Assembly: GCA_019118925.1 (NCBI GenBank)
Contig: DWYC01000016.1
Location: forward strand, 1-38,091
Source of the DNA: Candidatus Flavonifractor intestinipullorum
GTDB lineage: Bacteria; Bacillota; Clostridia; Oscillospirales; Oscillospiraceae
Direction of reading: 5' to 3'
Length of the DNA: 38,091 nt
Below, piece after piece: positions 1 through 8,209 of the stretch; position 1 is the first letter of the stretch, and each line of letters starts with the position of its first letter. The notes under the pieces were generated by a model. That model made no database searches and was not told the origin of the DNA. It saw only the letters and a program-made list of their open reading frames with translations. Made by a program: the position numbers and the translations under genes.

Positions 1-717
<717 letters not shown>

Positions 718-719
718 CT

Positions 720-748
720 ATTTTACTATTCTGCCGTCCGCTTGTCAA
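720..748 (-). promoter_or_regulatory. Sigma-A-type promoter of guaB
   Basis: On the minus strand, -35 TTGACA (743-748), 17-bp spacer and -10 TAAAAT (720-725), about 50 bases before the guaB start. The -35 overlaps the stop codon of the thioesterase gene. The sequence around the -35 (738-751) matches the one at the efp promoter in 13 of 14 bases. Confidence 0.75.
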
Positions 749-1494
749 GAGCGGGTTTCCGGCGCGGGGGCCAGAGTCAGCGCGGCGTCGAAGCGGCTCT
801 TCCCCGCCCCGTCGCAGCCGTGGGCGTACCAGGTCTCCCCGTCCCGCCCGGTATAGATGTCGATGGTCTCCCCGGGGCGGCACTCGGCCAGAAAGCCCAC
901 CTGGAGCGAGGAGACAAAGTGCCACGCCCCAAGCGTCTCCAGCTCCAGGGCGTCGCAGGCAAAGTCGGCATACTTGCTGTTGTTCACATGGCGGTTGACG
1001 TCGGCGTCGCTGTAGTGCATCCGCCGCCGCTCGGCCAGCTCCATGTTCCCGGGCAGGCGCAGCTTGCCCAGCAGGTGGTCCTTGCACAGCGCCCCGCCGT
1101 CGCTGCCGGCAAACTCGGCCACATGGGACAGGCGGAAGAGCTTGTGGGTGTCCACATCGGCCAGCACCCAGGTGGACACCGCCTCCCCCACCGGCACGCC
1201 CTCCACAAAGAGGTCGAAATCCCGGTAGACCGAGGCCCCCCGTCCCCCCCGGTGCCAGGTCCGGACGGTGAGGGCCTCATCCCAGTGCAGGGGCCGGTCC
1301 AGCCGGTACCACAGCCGGGCCAGCATCCAGAAGCAGTGGTATTTCTCCAGCGTCTCCTCCCGGGAGACGTGCAGGGCGATGGCGGCCTCGGTGGCGGCCT
1401 CCTGCAGGAGGCCCAGCATGGCCGACGGGCGGCACTGGTTGAAGGGATCGGTGTCCCGGGTGTTGACTTTATAGTGGTAGTCGTAATAGGTCAT
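745..1494 (-). CDS. Acyl-ACP thioesterase (FatA/FatB family, double hotdog)
   Basis: Predicted to hydrolyse acyl-ACP to free fatty acid and ACP in the cytosol. The protein is 249 residues with two hotdog halves, the usual length for bacterial members. In the second half it has DADVNRHVNNSKY, which supplies the Asp-Asn-His residues (D165, N167, H169), and about 36 residues later FLAEC (E205, C206), matching the Glu-Cys of plant FatB. I prefer the ATG at 1494 because GAGGTG lies seven bases upstream; a GTG at 1503 would add three residues but has no ribosome site. The gene follows the zinc-ribbon gene by about 31 bases and is probably in its transcript. Substrate chain length cannot be read from the sequence. 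Confidence 0.88.
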   Translation of the reverse strand: MTYYDYHYKVNTRDTDPFNQCRPSAMLGLLQEAATEAAIALHVSREETLEKYHCFWMLARLWYRLDRPLHWDEALTVRTWHRGGRGASVYRDFDLFVEGVPVGEAVSTWVLADVDTHKLFRLSHVAEFAGSDGGALCKDHLLGKLRLPGNMELAERRRMHYSDADVNRHVNNSKYADFACDALELETLGAWHFVSSLQVGFLAECRPGETIDIYTGRDGETWYAHGCDGAGKSRFDAALTLAPAPETRS

Positions 1495-1525
1495 CTTGTA
1501 CACCTCGGTCTCTCGGGGCGCGGCG

Positions 1526-2128
1526 TCAGCGCCCGTGGATTTGCAGGGCCGGCTTGCAGCACAGGTCGGTGATGTCCTCCTCGGTGGCGGCGGGGATGCG
1601 CAGCGTCCCGCCGCAGCGGGCGCAGGTGAGCTCCACCGAGCTGTAATTGACCTTCAGGCGCCACTCCCGGCTGCCGCAGGTGCAGGATACCCCGCCCCGC
1701 TGGGCGATGTCCCGCAGCTCGGAGAGGATTTCGTGCATGACGATCTCATCCAGGAACGCCCCCCGCTCCCCGGCCTCCGCGTGGAGCTTGTCCACCGCCC
1801 CCTCCAGGCGGCGCACGGCGGCGTAGACCGCCTGCTCCTCCCCCACGTAGCAGCAGTCCAGTCCCGTGGCGGAGCAGGAGAACGCCAGCGCCCGCCGGTG
1901 GAGAACGTCGTGGGTGTCACACTCCACGGCGTGGGTGCGGCCGCAGGCCACACAGGGCACCTCAAACCGGGTCCGGGGCCCCATGAGCTCGGTGCGCAGG
2001 GCCGACTTTCCGCAGGGGCAGGGGATCTCCAGCGGGGCGGCGGCCAGCTGGAACACGGTGCGCTGAACAATCACGCTCTGCCGGCAATGGGGACAAATAT
2101 AGGCGATGCTACGACTCTCTTCGGCCAT
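1526..2128 (-). CDS. Cys-rich multi-zinc-ribbon protein of unknown function (CpXC-like)
   Basis: This 200-residue protein has paired cysteines typical of zinc ribbons: CPHC at 12-15, CPC at 37-39, CVAC at 59-62, a CTC pair at 149-151 and CARC at 169-172, with a final CC at 190-191. The first 90 residues resemble the CpXC class (CPHC, then a CPCG turn). The middle (about 95-145) is Cys-free and looks helical, with a possible dimerising or linker role. There is no signal peptide or membrane segment. AAGGAGG sits just before the ATG at 2128. It lies between a membrane-protein gene (23-base gap) and the thioesterase gene. I do not recognise a specific function; metal binding is inferred from the cysteines. 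Confidence 0.7.
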   Translation of the reverse strand: MAEESRSIAYICPHCRQSVIVQRTVFQLAAAPLEIPCPCGKSALRTELMGPRTRFEVPCVACGRTHAVECDTHDVLHRRALAFSCSATGLDCCYVGEEQAVYAAVRRLEGAVDKLHAEAGERGAFLDEIVMHEILSELRDIAQRGGVSCTCGSREWRLKVNYSSVELTCARCGGTLRIPAATEEDITDLCCKPALQIHGR

Positions 2129-2151
2129 AGGCCCTCCTTTTTATTTGCAGG

Positions 2152-2679
2152 TTATCCAACGATCACAACGATTCCAATCACGACCAGGACCACGCCCTCC
2201 AGCTGCTGGGCCAGGAGCGCCCCGTCGGAGGGCTTGGCGTTCTTGTACCGCCAGCCCCAGGAAACATACCAGGCCCGCTCCGGCTTTGCCAGGGAAAAAA
2301 TCCCCAGGGGAAGCAGGAGCAACGCCAGGGGGGCATAGCTTCCCGGCCGCCAGCCGCCCTCCGTGTCGCCGCCCTCCAGGGCTTTGAAGAGAGTATCCTC
2401 GCTGAGGTAGCCCGCGGTGGAAAAGGGCTGGTCCACAGGGCCGTACCCGGCCGTAGCGCTCCCCGTCCGGACGAAGTACACCCCGTTGGGGTAGTCGATC
2501 CGGATGGAGTCCCCCTGTATGGCGAAGGAGTAGACCTCCCCCTCGCCGGTGATAGTCCCCGCCTGGAAGTCCACCACCAGGGCGTGGCCGTCCACTTCCA
2601 CAGGGGTACCGGCGGCCATGGCCGCCGGTACAGGGTACAACAGCAAAAGCAGGATGCAGGTCCAGATCAACCGTCTCAT
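2152..2679 (-). CDS. Secreted/membrane-anchored DUF6199-like protein
   Basis: The protein is 175 residues. It begins MRRLIWTCILLLLLYPVPAAMA, a clear signal peptide or N-terminal anchor, followed by a beta-rich extracytoplasmic stretch (about 25-110). After that come two hydrophobic segments, YAPLALLLLPLGIFSL and LEGVVLVVIGIVVIVG, enclosing AWYVSWGWRYKNAKPSDGAL. That W-x-YKN-x-x-PS arrangement between two helices is what I know from DUF6199 proteins. I chose the ATG at 2679 because GGGAGG is correctly spaced; the ATG at 2694 overlaps that ribosome site. It is the first gene of a minus-strand group leading toward guaB and is divergent from padR. Function is unknown. Confidence 0.7.
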   Translation of the reverse strand: MRRLIWTCILLLLLYPVPAAMAAGTPVEVDGHALVVDFQAGTITGEGEVYSFAIQGDSIRIDYPNGVYFVRTGSATAGYGPVDQPFSTAGYLSEDTLFKALEGGDTEGGWRPGSYAPLALLLLPLGIFSLAKPERAWYVSWGWRYKNAKPSDGALLAQQLEGVVLVVIGIVVIVG

Positions 2680-2722
2680 TGCGGTCCCTCCCATTGCGCC
2701 CGTTGATTTGACTGTTAACTTT

Positions 2723-2751
2723 ATTATACTCGAAATACCGTCCTTTGACCA
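2723..2751 (-). promoter_or_regulatory. Promoter of the DUF6199-zinc-ribbon-thioesterase group
   Basis: On the minus strand, -10 TATAAT (2723-2728), 17-bp spacer and a -35 of TGGTCA (2746-2751), four of six matching consensus. It lies about 45 bases before the chosen start at 2679, back to back with the padR promoter. Confidence 0.6.
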
Positions 2752-2811
2752 GAGCCGGATTTTACGAAATCCATCCCTTTCTCCCCTCTGTCTTTGACAG
2801 GCACCGCCCCC

Positions 2812-2840
2812 TTGACATATATAGATTATCTATCTATAAT
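2812..2840 (+). promoter_or_regulatory. Consensus promoter of padR and the SEDS-like gene
   Basis: Perfect -35 TTGACA (2812-2817), 17-bp spacer and perfect -10 TATAAT (2835-2840), 40 bases before the padR ATG. Such a strong promoter needs repression to be kept low, which fits the dyad placed inside it. Confidence 0.85.
2820..2838. promoter_or_regulatory. Candidate PadR operator (dyad within the promoter)
   Basis: TATAGAT (2820-2826) and ATCTATA (2832-2838) form a perfect 7-bp inverted repeat with a 5-base spacer. A nested 13-mer palindrome, ATAGAT-T-ATCTAT, lies at 2821-2833. The dyad fills the spacer and enters the -10 box, the expected place for autorepression. Binding by the adjacent PadR is an inference. 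Confidence 0.55.
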
Positions 2841-2879
2841 ATCCTTGTACCACAACCGAACCGACAAGGAGGGAACTGA

Positions 2880-3218
2880 ATGGGAAACGAACGCAATGTC
2901 CCCGGCGGGCTGGGCATGCTGCTCCTGGCCCTGCTGGCCGGGGAGGACCGCTACGGCTATGAGATGATCGAAGCCCTGCGCCGGCGCTCCAACCACGTCT
3001 TTGATCTGAAGGCGGGGACGCTCTATCCCCTGCTCCACACCCTGGAGCGGGAGGGCTGGGTCACCGCCTACGACCGGGAGGCCGGCGGGCGGGTCCGGCG
3101 CTACTACCACCTGACCGAGGCCGGGCGCGCCGCGCTGGAGGCGCAGAAGGCCGGCTGGCGGAACTACTCCGCCGCCGTCGAAGGCGTGCTGGAAGGGGGC
3201 GTGCCCGATGGCGTGTGA
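2880..3218 (+). CDS. PadR-family transcriptional repressor
   Basis: A 112-residue winged-helix regulator. It shows the PadR pattern: helix 1 GLGMLLLALLAGEDRYGYEM, the recognition helix around FDLKAGTLYPLLHTLEREGW, and the wing GGRVRRYYHLTEAGRAAL. It lacks a long C-terminal dimerisation domain, so it belongs to the short PadR subfamily (PadR-s2). AAGGAGG is well placed before the ATG at 2880. The 3' end overlaps the next gene by 11 bases, so the two are translationally coupled. In Firmicutes such PadR genes usually control the membrane protein encoded next to them. The dyad in its own promoter suggests autorepression, probably relieved by an envelope or antimicrobial signal; the inducer is unknown. 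Confidence 0.9.
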   Translation: MGNERNVPGGLGMLLLALLAGEDRYGYEMIEALRRRSNHVFDLKAGTLYPLLHTLEREGWVTAYDREAGGRVRRYYHLTEAGRAALEAQKAGWRNYSAAVEGVLEGGVPDGV

Positions 3219-4548
3219 AGTGCAGGACTATCTGGACCGGGTGGGGGAGCGCATCCGCTGGGCCCGGGGGCGTACGTACCTGCTGCGGGAGCTCTCCGAC
3301 CACATCGAGGACCAGCGCTCGGCCTTTGAGGCCCAGGGCCTGCCCCCGGAGGAGGCTCTGCGCCGGGCGGTGGCCGAGATGGGGGACCCGGAGGAGGTGG
3401 GAGACGCCCTCAACGCCCTCCACCGGCCCGGCCGGAGTTGGGCCCCAGCGCTGTGCGCCCTGTCGGCGGGGGGCCTGGGGGCGCTGTGTGTCCTGACCGG
3501 GCTCTCCGCCGGGGAGCCGGTCTCCCATCTTCTCTCCCTGGCTCTGGGGCTCGCCGCCATGCTCCTGCTGCGCCTGATGGACCTGGGACGGGTGAGCGCC
3601 GCGCTGGGGCGGGGCGCGCTGCCTTTGGCCATGGCGCTGGCCCTTCTGACATACGTTTTTATCGAAGCCGCCCCCATCGCCGCCGGCGGCGCCCACGGGG
3701 GATTCGCCCCCCTGCTGCTGGTTCTGAGCCTCTTCTCCCCCGCCCTCTTCGCTCTGGTCCTGCTGCGGCTGCGGGGCGTCCACGGGTTCTGGCTGTGGGC
3801 CCTCTCGCCGCTGATGTATCTGCTGGCCGCCCCCGCCGCCGTCTACCCCAGCCTGGTCACCGCACTCTTCCTCGGGGGCGCCATGCTGCTGACCGCCTCG
3901 GCGGCGGTGTGTCTGGGCTGGTTCCAGGGGCCCAAGTGGGTGGGGCTGGTGAGCCTCTGGGCCCCCACAGCCGGACTGACGGGGCTCGCGCTCTCCCTCT
4001 TCCCCCACTTGACGCGGTGGACGGCCTTTCTCCACCCCCAGGCCGATCCGGCGGGCTCCGGCTGGTTCTTCCTGCTGCTGCGGCGGATGCTCTGGCAGGG
4101 GGAGGCGGAGGCCGCGGCCCAATATCTCCAGGCTACCGGCTGGAGCGGCGACCCCCAGTTCTCCCTGCTGACCCTCAGCGCCCAGTTGGGCCGGCCGGTG
4201 ATGCTGCTCGCCCTGGGGGCGGTGCTGCTCTTCGGCGCGGTGTGCCTGTGGCGGGTGCGCCGCCTCCACAGCGCCTCCGGGAAGCTCCTGGCCCACAGCC
4301 TCTTCTGGCCCCTCTTCCTCCAGGCGGCGGGGTCCTGGCTGTGCAACGCCGGTCTGAGCCCCTTCTTTATGGCCCTCCCCTTCCCCTTCTTCTCCTACGG
4401 ACCCTGGGCCATGGGGGTGGATTTCGCCCTGCTGGGGCTGCTGCTCTCCCTCTTCCGAATGGACCCGCTGCTGCGGGACGGCCCCGCTCCGGTCCGGCAG
4501 CCCTTCTCTCTGCGGGCGCTGCTCCTCCCCCCGCTGGAGGAGGGCTGA
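3208..4548 (+). CDS. Permease-prefix domain fused to a diverged SEDS (FtsW/RodA/SpoVE-like) membrane protein
   Basis: 446 residues. Residues 1-75 form a cytosolic helical head (LLRELSDHIEDQR, EEALRRAVAEMGDPEEVGDAL, LHRP), the PadR-associated permease prefix type. From about 78 to 418 there are about ten membrane helices. The C-terminal half follows the SEDS order: FLHPQADPAGSGW (274-286) matches the Pro-x-x-Asp-Pro-x-Gly loop, GDPQF (314-318) lies where SEDS proteins carry the TDFIF catalytic Asp, and FPFFSYG (392-398) matches PFxSYGG near the end. SEDS proteins polymerise or move lipid-linked peptidoglycan precursors; whether this one is catalytic is open, since the second Gly of SYGG is replaced by Pro. 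No class B PBP gene is adjacent. The start overlaps padR by 11 bases. Confidence 0.72.
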   Translation: MACEVQDYLDRVGERIRWARGRTYLLRELSDHIEDQRSAFEAQGLPPEEALRRAVAEMGDPEEVGDALNALHRPGRSWAPALCALSAGGLGALCVLTGLSAGEPVSHLLSLALGLAAMLLLRLMDLGRVSAALGRGALPLAMALALLTYVFIEAAPIAAGGAHGGFAPLLLVLSLFSPALFALVLLRLRGVHGFWLWALSPLMYLLAAPAAVYPSLVTALFLGGAMLLTASAAVCLGWFQGPKWVGLVSLWAPTAGLTGLALSLFPHLTRWTAFLHPQADPAGSGWFFLLLRRMLWQGEAEAAAQYLQATGWSGDPQFSLLTLSAQLGRPVMLLALGAVLLFGAVCLWRVRRLHSASGKLLAHSLFWPLFLQAAGSWLCNAGLSPFFMALPFPFFSYGPWAMGVDFALLGLLLSLFRMDPLLRDGPAPVRQPFSLRALLLPPLEEG

Positions 4549-4570
4549 ACGCATCGAACCCCTCCGCTCC

Positions 4571-4605
4571 AAAAACCAGCGCCGCAGGCTTTCGCCTGCG
4601 GCGCT
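4571..4605 (-). terminator. Intrinsic terminator of the GT8 gene
   Basis: A perfect 12-bp GC-rich stem (4578-4589 with 4594-4605) and 4-base loop. Read on the minus strand it is followed after two G by five T (4571-4575). It begins seven bases after the end of the GT8 gene and also separates it from the convergent SEDS-like gene. Confidence 0.85.
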
Positions 4606-4611
4606 GTGCGT

Positions 4612-5430
4612 CTATATCCGGGCCGCCAGGCGCATGTAGTGCTTGTAGAGCACGCCGAAGCGGTGGACGTATCTTTTTTTCCAGGGTTTGGACTTCCCGC
4701 AGAAGTGGAGCACGGCCGTGTGGGCCATCACCCAGTCCAGATCGCACACCCGGCCGCTGCGCAGCAGGTAGGTGTTGTAGTTCCGGGCGTCGTAGTTCCA
4801 CACCACATCCTCCAGCGGAAGCACGTCGTCCCCATAGAGGGCGTTGAGCAGGTCCTGGTCGGGGAGCAGGAGCTCCTTCCCGTGTTCCGCCACATAGGCG
4901 AACACCTCCCCCGGAACGATGCGCCGCCGTCCCGCCGCCAGGTCTATGAGCAGCACGCCGGAGTTATAGTAGTCGTGGTCGGTGCCCAGGCGCACCCGGT
5001 TGACGCTGTTGGCCAGCTCGGTGGTGCCGGTGTGGGCGGCGGCGGCAAAGAGCCTGCCCTTCAGGTCCATCTCCCAGAGCGGGCGCAGGGGATTGATGAC
5101 CAGGATATCCGGGTCCAGATAGAGCACCCGCTCCACATGTTGGGGCAGCAGGTGGGGGGCCAGCAGGCGGTAGTACATCTCCTGGGGGTACTGGCGGGTC
5201 ACCGGGGCGGCGGCGAAGAGGCTCTTATCTACCTGCACCGGGTGAAGCTTCCAGCCAAAGCGGGCGCACATCTGCCCCGCCCGGTCCAGCTCCTCCGGCG
5301 AGAGCGCGCGGTGCATCAGGTACAGCTCCACCGGAACGCCCGGGTCGTTGACCGCCAGCGAGGTGAGCAGCACCCCCAGCTGGGGCAGGTAACGTCCGTC
5401 CAGTGTGACAAGCAGTTGTATGGGTTCCAT
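4612..5430 (-). CDS. Family 8 glycosyltransferase
   Basis: A 272-residue cytosolic GT-A-fold retaining transferase that uses a nucleotide sugar. The N-terminus IQLLVTLDGRYLPQLGVLLTSL is the nucleotide-binding start of GT8. The metal-binding DxD is DPD at 106-108 in VLYLDPDILVINPL. YYNSGVLLIDL and the terminal HFCGKSKPWKK are the other GT8 hallmarks. There is no membrane segment. The gene stands alone between a convergent neighbour and the iron genes and has its own terminator. Homologues glycosylate lipopolysaccharide, teichoic acid or surface proteins; acceptor and donor cannot be told here. Confidence 0.9.
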   Translation of the reverse strand: MEPIQLLVTLDGRYLPQLGVLLTSLAVNDPGVPVELYLMHRALSPEELDRAGQMCARFGWKLHPVQVDKSLFAAAPVTRQYPQEMYYRLLAPHLLPQHVERVLYLDPDILVINPLRPLWEMDLKGRLFAAAAHTGTTELANSVNRVRLGTDHDYYNSGVLLIDLAAGRRRIVPGEVFAYVAEHGKELLLPDQDLLNALYGDDVLPLEDVVWNYDARNYNTYLLRSGRVCDLDWVMAHTAVLHFCGKSKPWKKRYVHRFGVLYKHYMRLAARI

Positions 5431-5466
5431 GGGTCGCTCCTTTCACAGGCCAAACGAATGGGGGGC

Positions 5467-5637
5467 TTACTTCGTGCGGGGGCGGGAACAGGAGCAGCCG
5501 CCGCAGCCCCCCGCGCATTTCCCGCAGTCCCCGCAGCAGCTCCCCCGCCGGATCTGCCGGCGGATGTGACGCAGGACATACCACACGGCCCACACCGCCA
5601 GAGCGGCCACGGCCAGGTAGATCACATACTTTATCAT
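5467..5637 (-). CDS. FeoB-associated Cys-rich membrane mini-protein
   Basis: A 56-residue protein that starts MIKYVIYLAVAALAVWAVWYV, a single membrane helix, followed by a basic stretch (RHIRRQIRRG). It ends in a Cys-rich tail with seven cysteines (CC, CGDC, CGKC, GGC, GGCSC patterns at about 34-50). GAGGAGG is well placed before the ATG. It begins 10 bases after the feoAB stop, so it is cotranscribed. This is the family often annotated FeoB-associated Cys-rich membrane protein (possibly a FeoC substitute); a role in handling Fe(II) at the inner face of FeoB is inferred from the family and the cysteines. Confidence 0.88.
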   Translation of the reverse strand: MIKYVIYLAVAALAVWAVWYVLRHIRRQIRRGSCCGDCGKCAGGCGGCSCSRPRTK

Positions 5638-5647
5638 ACGTTCCTCC

Positions 5648-8092
5648 TCAGCAGAACAGCAGGGCCACGTGATAGGCCAGGAACGAGCCCAGGTAGGCCG
5701 CGCCGATCTGCCAGGCGATGGAGGCCAGCGTCCACTTGAGGCTGTTCATCTCCCGATAGATGGTGGATACCGCCGCCACGCAGGGCACATACAGCAGCAC
5801 GAACACCAGGAAGGCGTAGGCCGCCGCCGGGGTGGCGAAGGTCCCGGACAGGGCCGCGGCGATGGCCGCCCCGCCGGCCGTGGCCGAGATGTGGTAAAAG
5901 AGGCTCATGGACGAGACCACCATCTCCTTGGCCACTAGGCCGGTCAGCAGCGCCACGGCGGCCTGCCAGGTGCCGAAGCCCAGGGGGGAGAACACGGGGC
6001 TGATGGCCGTGCCCAGCGCGCCCAGCAGGGACCGGGACGCATCCTCCACCATGGCGAATCCTCCGCCGGTCCAGCCGAAGCTCTGGAGGAACCAGAGCAC
6101 CACGCTCATAGCCAAGATAAGGGTGCCCGCCTTGACCAGGAAGCCCCGGACCTTCTCCCACACGTGCAGGGCCATGTTCTTCCCCGTGGGCATGCGGTAA
6201 GGGGGCAGCTCCAGTACAAAGGCGGCGGGCTCGCCCCGGAAGACCAGCTTCTTCAGGATAACCCCGGAGCCGATGGCAAAGAGGAGCCCCAGTACGTACA
6301 GGGAAAAGACCACCAGTCCCCCCGCCCTGGGGAAAAAGGCGGCGGTCATCAGCCCGTAGACCGGCAGCCGGGCCGAACAGGACATAAAGGGCACCAGCAT
6401 GATGGTCATGCGCCGGTCCTTCTCATTCTCCATGGTCCGGGCGCCCATCACGGCGGGGACCGTACAGCCAAAGCCCATGAGCATGGGGATAAAGGCCTTT
6501 CCGCTCAGGCCGAAGCGCCGCAGAGGCCGGTCCATGATGAAGGCCGCCCGGGCCATATAGCCCGAGTCCTCCAGAAAGGAGAGAAAGAGAAACAAAATGG
6601 CGATCTGAGGCAGGAAGGTGAGCACGCCGCCCACACCGCCGATGATGCCGTCCACCAACAGGCTCTCCACCCAGGGAGCGGTGCCCGCGGCGGCCAGAGC
6701 GCTCCGGACTCCCTCGGCCAGCACCCCGCTGATCAGGGCATCCACTCCGTCGGAGAGCGCCTGCCCCGGGCCGAAGGTGACGGCGAACATCAGGAGCATC
6801 ATCAGCAGAAATACCGGGACGGCCAGCACCCGGTTGGTCACCACGCTGTCGATCTTGTCCGAGAGGGTGAGAGCGTCCCGGCGCTTCCCCTTCCGCACCG
6901 CCTGGAGCACCACGCTCTGAATAAAGCGGTAGCGGCTGTCGGCGATGAGGGTCTCCCGGTCGCCCAGGACATAGGCCCCCTCGTACTCCTGACAGATGGA
7001 CTCCACCTTCTGCCGCTCCGCCGCGTCGAGCTGGAGGGACTCCTCCACCAGGCGGTCCCCCTCGATGAGCTTGATGGAGCTCCAGTGGGCGGGCATCCCG
7101 GCGGCGTAGGCCCTGTCGTGGATGACCTCGCCCATCTTGTGGTGGATCTGGTGGGTAAAGTCGTCGTAGAGGTCGTCGGGCTCCAGGGTGACCCCCACAT
7201 GCATCTGCTTGTGGGCCACCGAGAGCAGCTTGTCGATATTCTCACCCGTTCGGGCGGTGATGGGGATGACGGGTACGCCCAGGGCCCGGGAGAGGGCCTC
7301 CACGTCGATATGATCCCCCAGTTTTTCCACCTCATCCATAAAGTTCAGCGCGATGACCATGGGCCGCTCCAGCTCCAGGAGCTGGGCGGTGAGGTAGAGA
7401 TTGCGCTCAATGTTGGTGGCGTCCACAATATTGATGATGGCGTCGGGGTGCTCCCCCACGATAAAGTTCCGGGCGACAATCTCCTCCATGGAGTAGGGGG
7501 AGAGGGAGTAGATCCCCGGCAGGTCCACCACCGTCACCGGCTGGCCGTCCGCCTGGGCCCGGCCCTCTTTTTTCTCCACGGTAACCCCCGGCCAGTTGCC
7601 CACATACTGGTTGGACCCGGTCAGGGCGTTGAAGAGGGTGGTCTTGCCGCAGTTCGGGTTGCCCACCAGGGCCAGCTTCATGGTCCGGGAGTCGTGGCTG
7701 GCGTAGTCGGGCTGGCCGCCGTGCTCCTTCCGCTCGTGCTCATGGTCGGCGCTCATCCGCCGGAGGGTCTCCTCATCGGGGATACGCTGCACCATGCCGG
7801 AGCGTTTTTTTCGGATGAGCTCGGCGGCTTTGGCCTCCTCGCCGGTGGCCACGGCGATCTGCCGGGCGTCCTCCCGCCGGAGGGAGAGCTCATAGCCCCG
7901 CAGGTTGACCTCGATGGGGTCTCCAAAGGGGGCCACCTTCCGCACCGTAATCTGGGTGCCGGGAGTCAGGCCCATGTCCACCAGCCGGCGCTTGACCGGC
8001 CCCCGCTCGTTGCCCACGCGCAGGATGACGCCGCTCTCGCCGGGCTTCAGGGCTTCCAGCGTCCCCTGCTTTTCTTTTGTCTCGGTATTCAC
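5648..8092 (-). CDS. feoB: Ferrous iron transporter, FeoA-FeoB fusion
   Basis: Imports Fe(II) across the cytoplasmic membrane. Of 814 residues, about 10-83 are a FeoA (SH3-like) domain (LKPGESGVILRV, RRLVDMGLTPGT, EVNLRGYELSLRREDA), a linker runs to about 136, then comes FeoB. The FeoB G domain has G1 GNPNCGKTT (144-152), G3 DLPG (190-193) and NFMD (250-253) in place of NKxD, followed by the helical GDI domain. The membrane part contains two Gate-like segments, with GFGCTVPAVMGAR and FMSCSARLPVYGL. The start is a GTG at 8092 preceded by AGGAG. Having FeoA in cis removes the need for a separate feoA. I see no Fur box in the 60 bases before the start, so iron control is not visible. Confidence 0.96.
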   Translation of the reverse strand: MNTETKEKQGTLEALKPGESGVILRVGNERGPVKRRLVDMGLTPGTQITVRKVAPFGDPIEVNLRGYELSLRREDARQIAVATGEEAKAAELIRKKRSGMVQRIPDEETLRRMSADHEHERKEHGGQPDYASHDSRTMKLALVGNPNCGKTTLFNALTGSNQYVGNWPGVTVEKKEGRAQADGQPVTVVDLPGIYSLSPYSMEEIVARNFIVGEHPDAIINIVDATNIERNLYLTAQLLELERPMVIALNFMDEVEKLGDHIDVEALSRALGVPVIPITARTGENIDKLLSVAHKQMHVGVTLEPDDLYDDFTHQIHHKMGEVIHDRAYAAGMPAHWSSIKLIEGDRLVEESLQLDAAERQKVESICQEYEGAYVLGDRETLIADSRYRFIQSVVLQAVRKGKRRDALTLSDKIDSVVTNRVLAVPVFLLMMLLMFAVTFGPGQALSDGVDALISGVLAEGVRSALAAAGTAPWVESLLVDGIIGGVGGVLTFLPQIAILFLFLSFLEDSGYMARAAFIMDRPLRRFGLSGKAFIPMLMGFGCTVPAVMGARTMENEKDRRMTIMLVPFMSCSARLPVYGLMTAAFFPRAGGLVVFSLYVLGLLFAIGSGVILKKLVFRGEPAAFVLELPPYRMPTGKNMALHVWEKVRGFLVKAGTLILAMSVVLWFLQSFGWTGGGFAMVEDASRSLLGALGTAISPVFSPLGFGTWQAAVALLTGLVAKEMVVSSMSLFYHISATAGGAAIAAALSGTFATPAAAYAFLVFVLLYVPCVAAVSTIYREMNSLKWTLASIAWQIGAAYLGSFLAYHVALLFC

Positions 8093-8156
8093 GTCTTTTT
8101 CTCCTCACAGGCTCCTACTCCCGCCCAGGCCCAGAACGGCGCGGGCAGTCGCAGGG

Positions 8157-8191
8157 AAAAGGCGCGCCGCGGTTCCTCTCCCCGGCGCGCC
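8157..8191 (-). terminator. Probable terminator upstream of feoAB
   Basis: A perfect 9-bp stem (8161-8169 with 8183-8191) and 13-base loop. On the minus strand it is followed by only four T and then CC, so it is a weak or leaky terminator for the acidic Cys-rich gene. Readthrough into feoAB is possible, as no promoter is evident after it. Confidence 0.6.
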
Positions 8192-8209
8192 TTGTTCGAT
8201 GGTTTTCTC

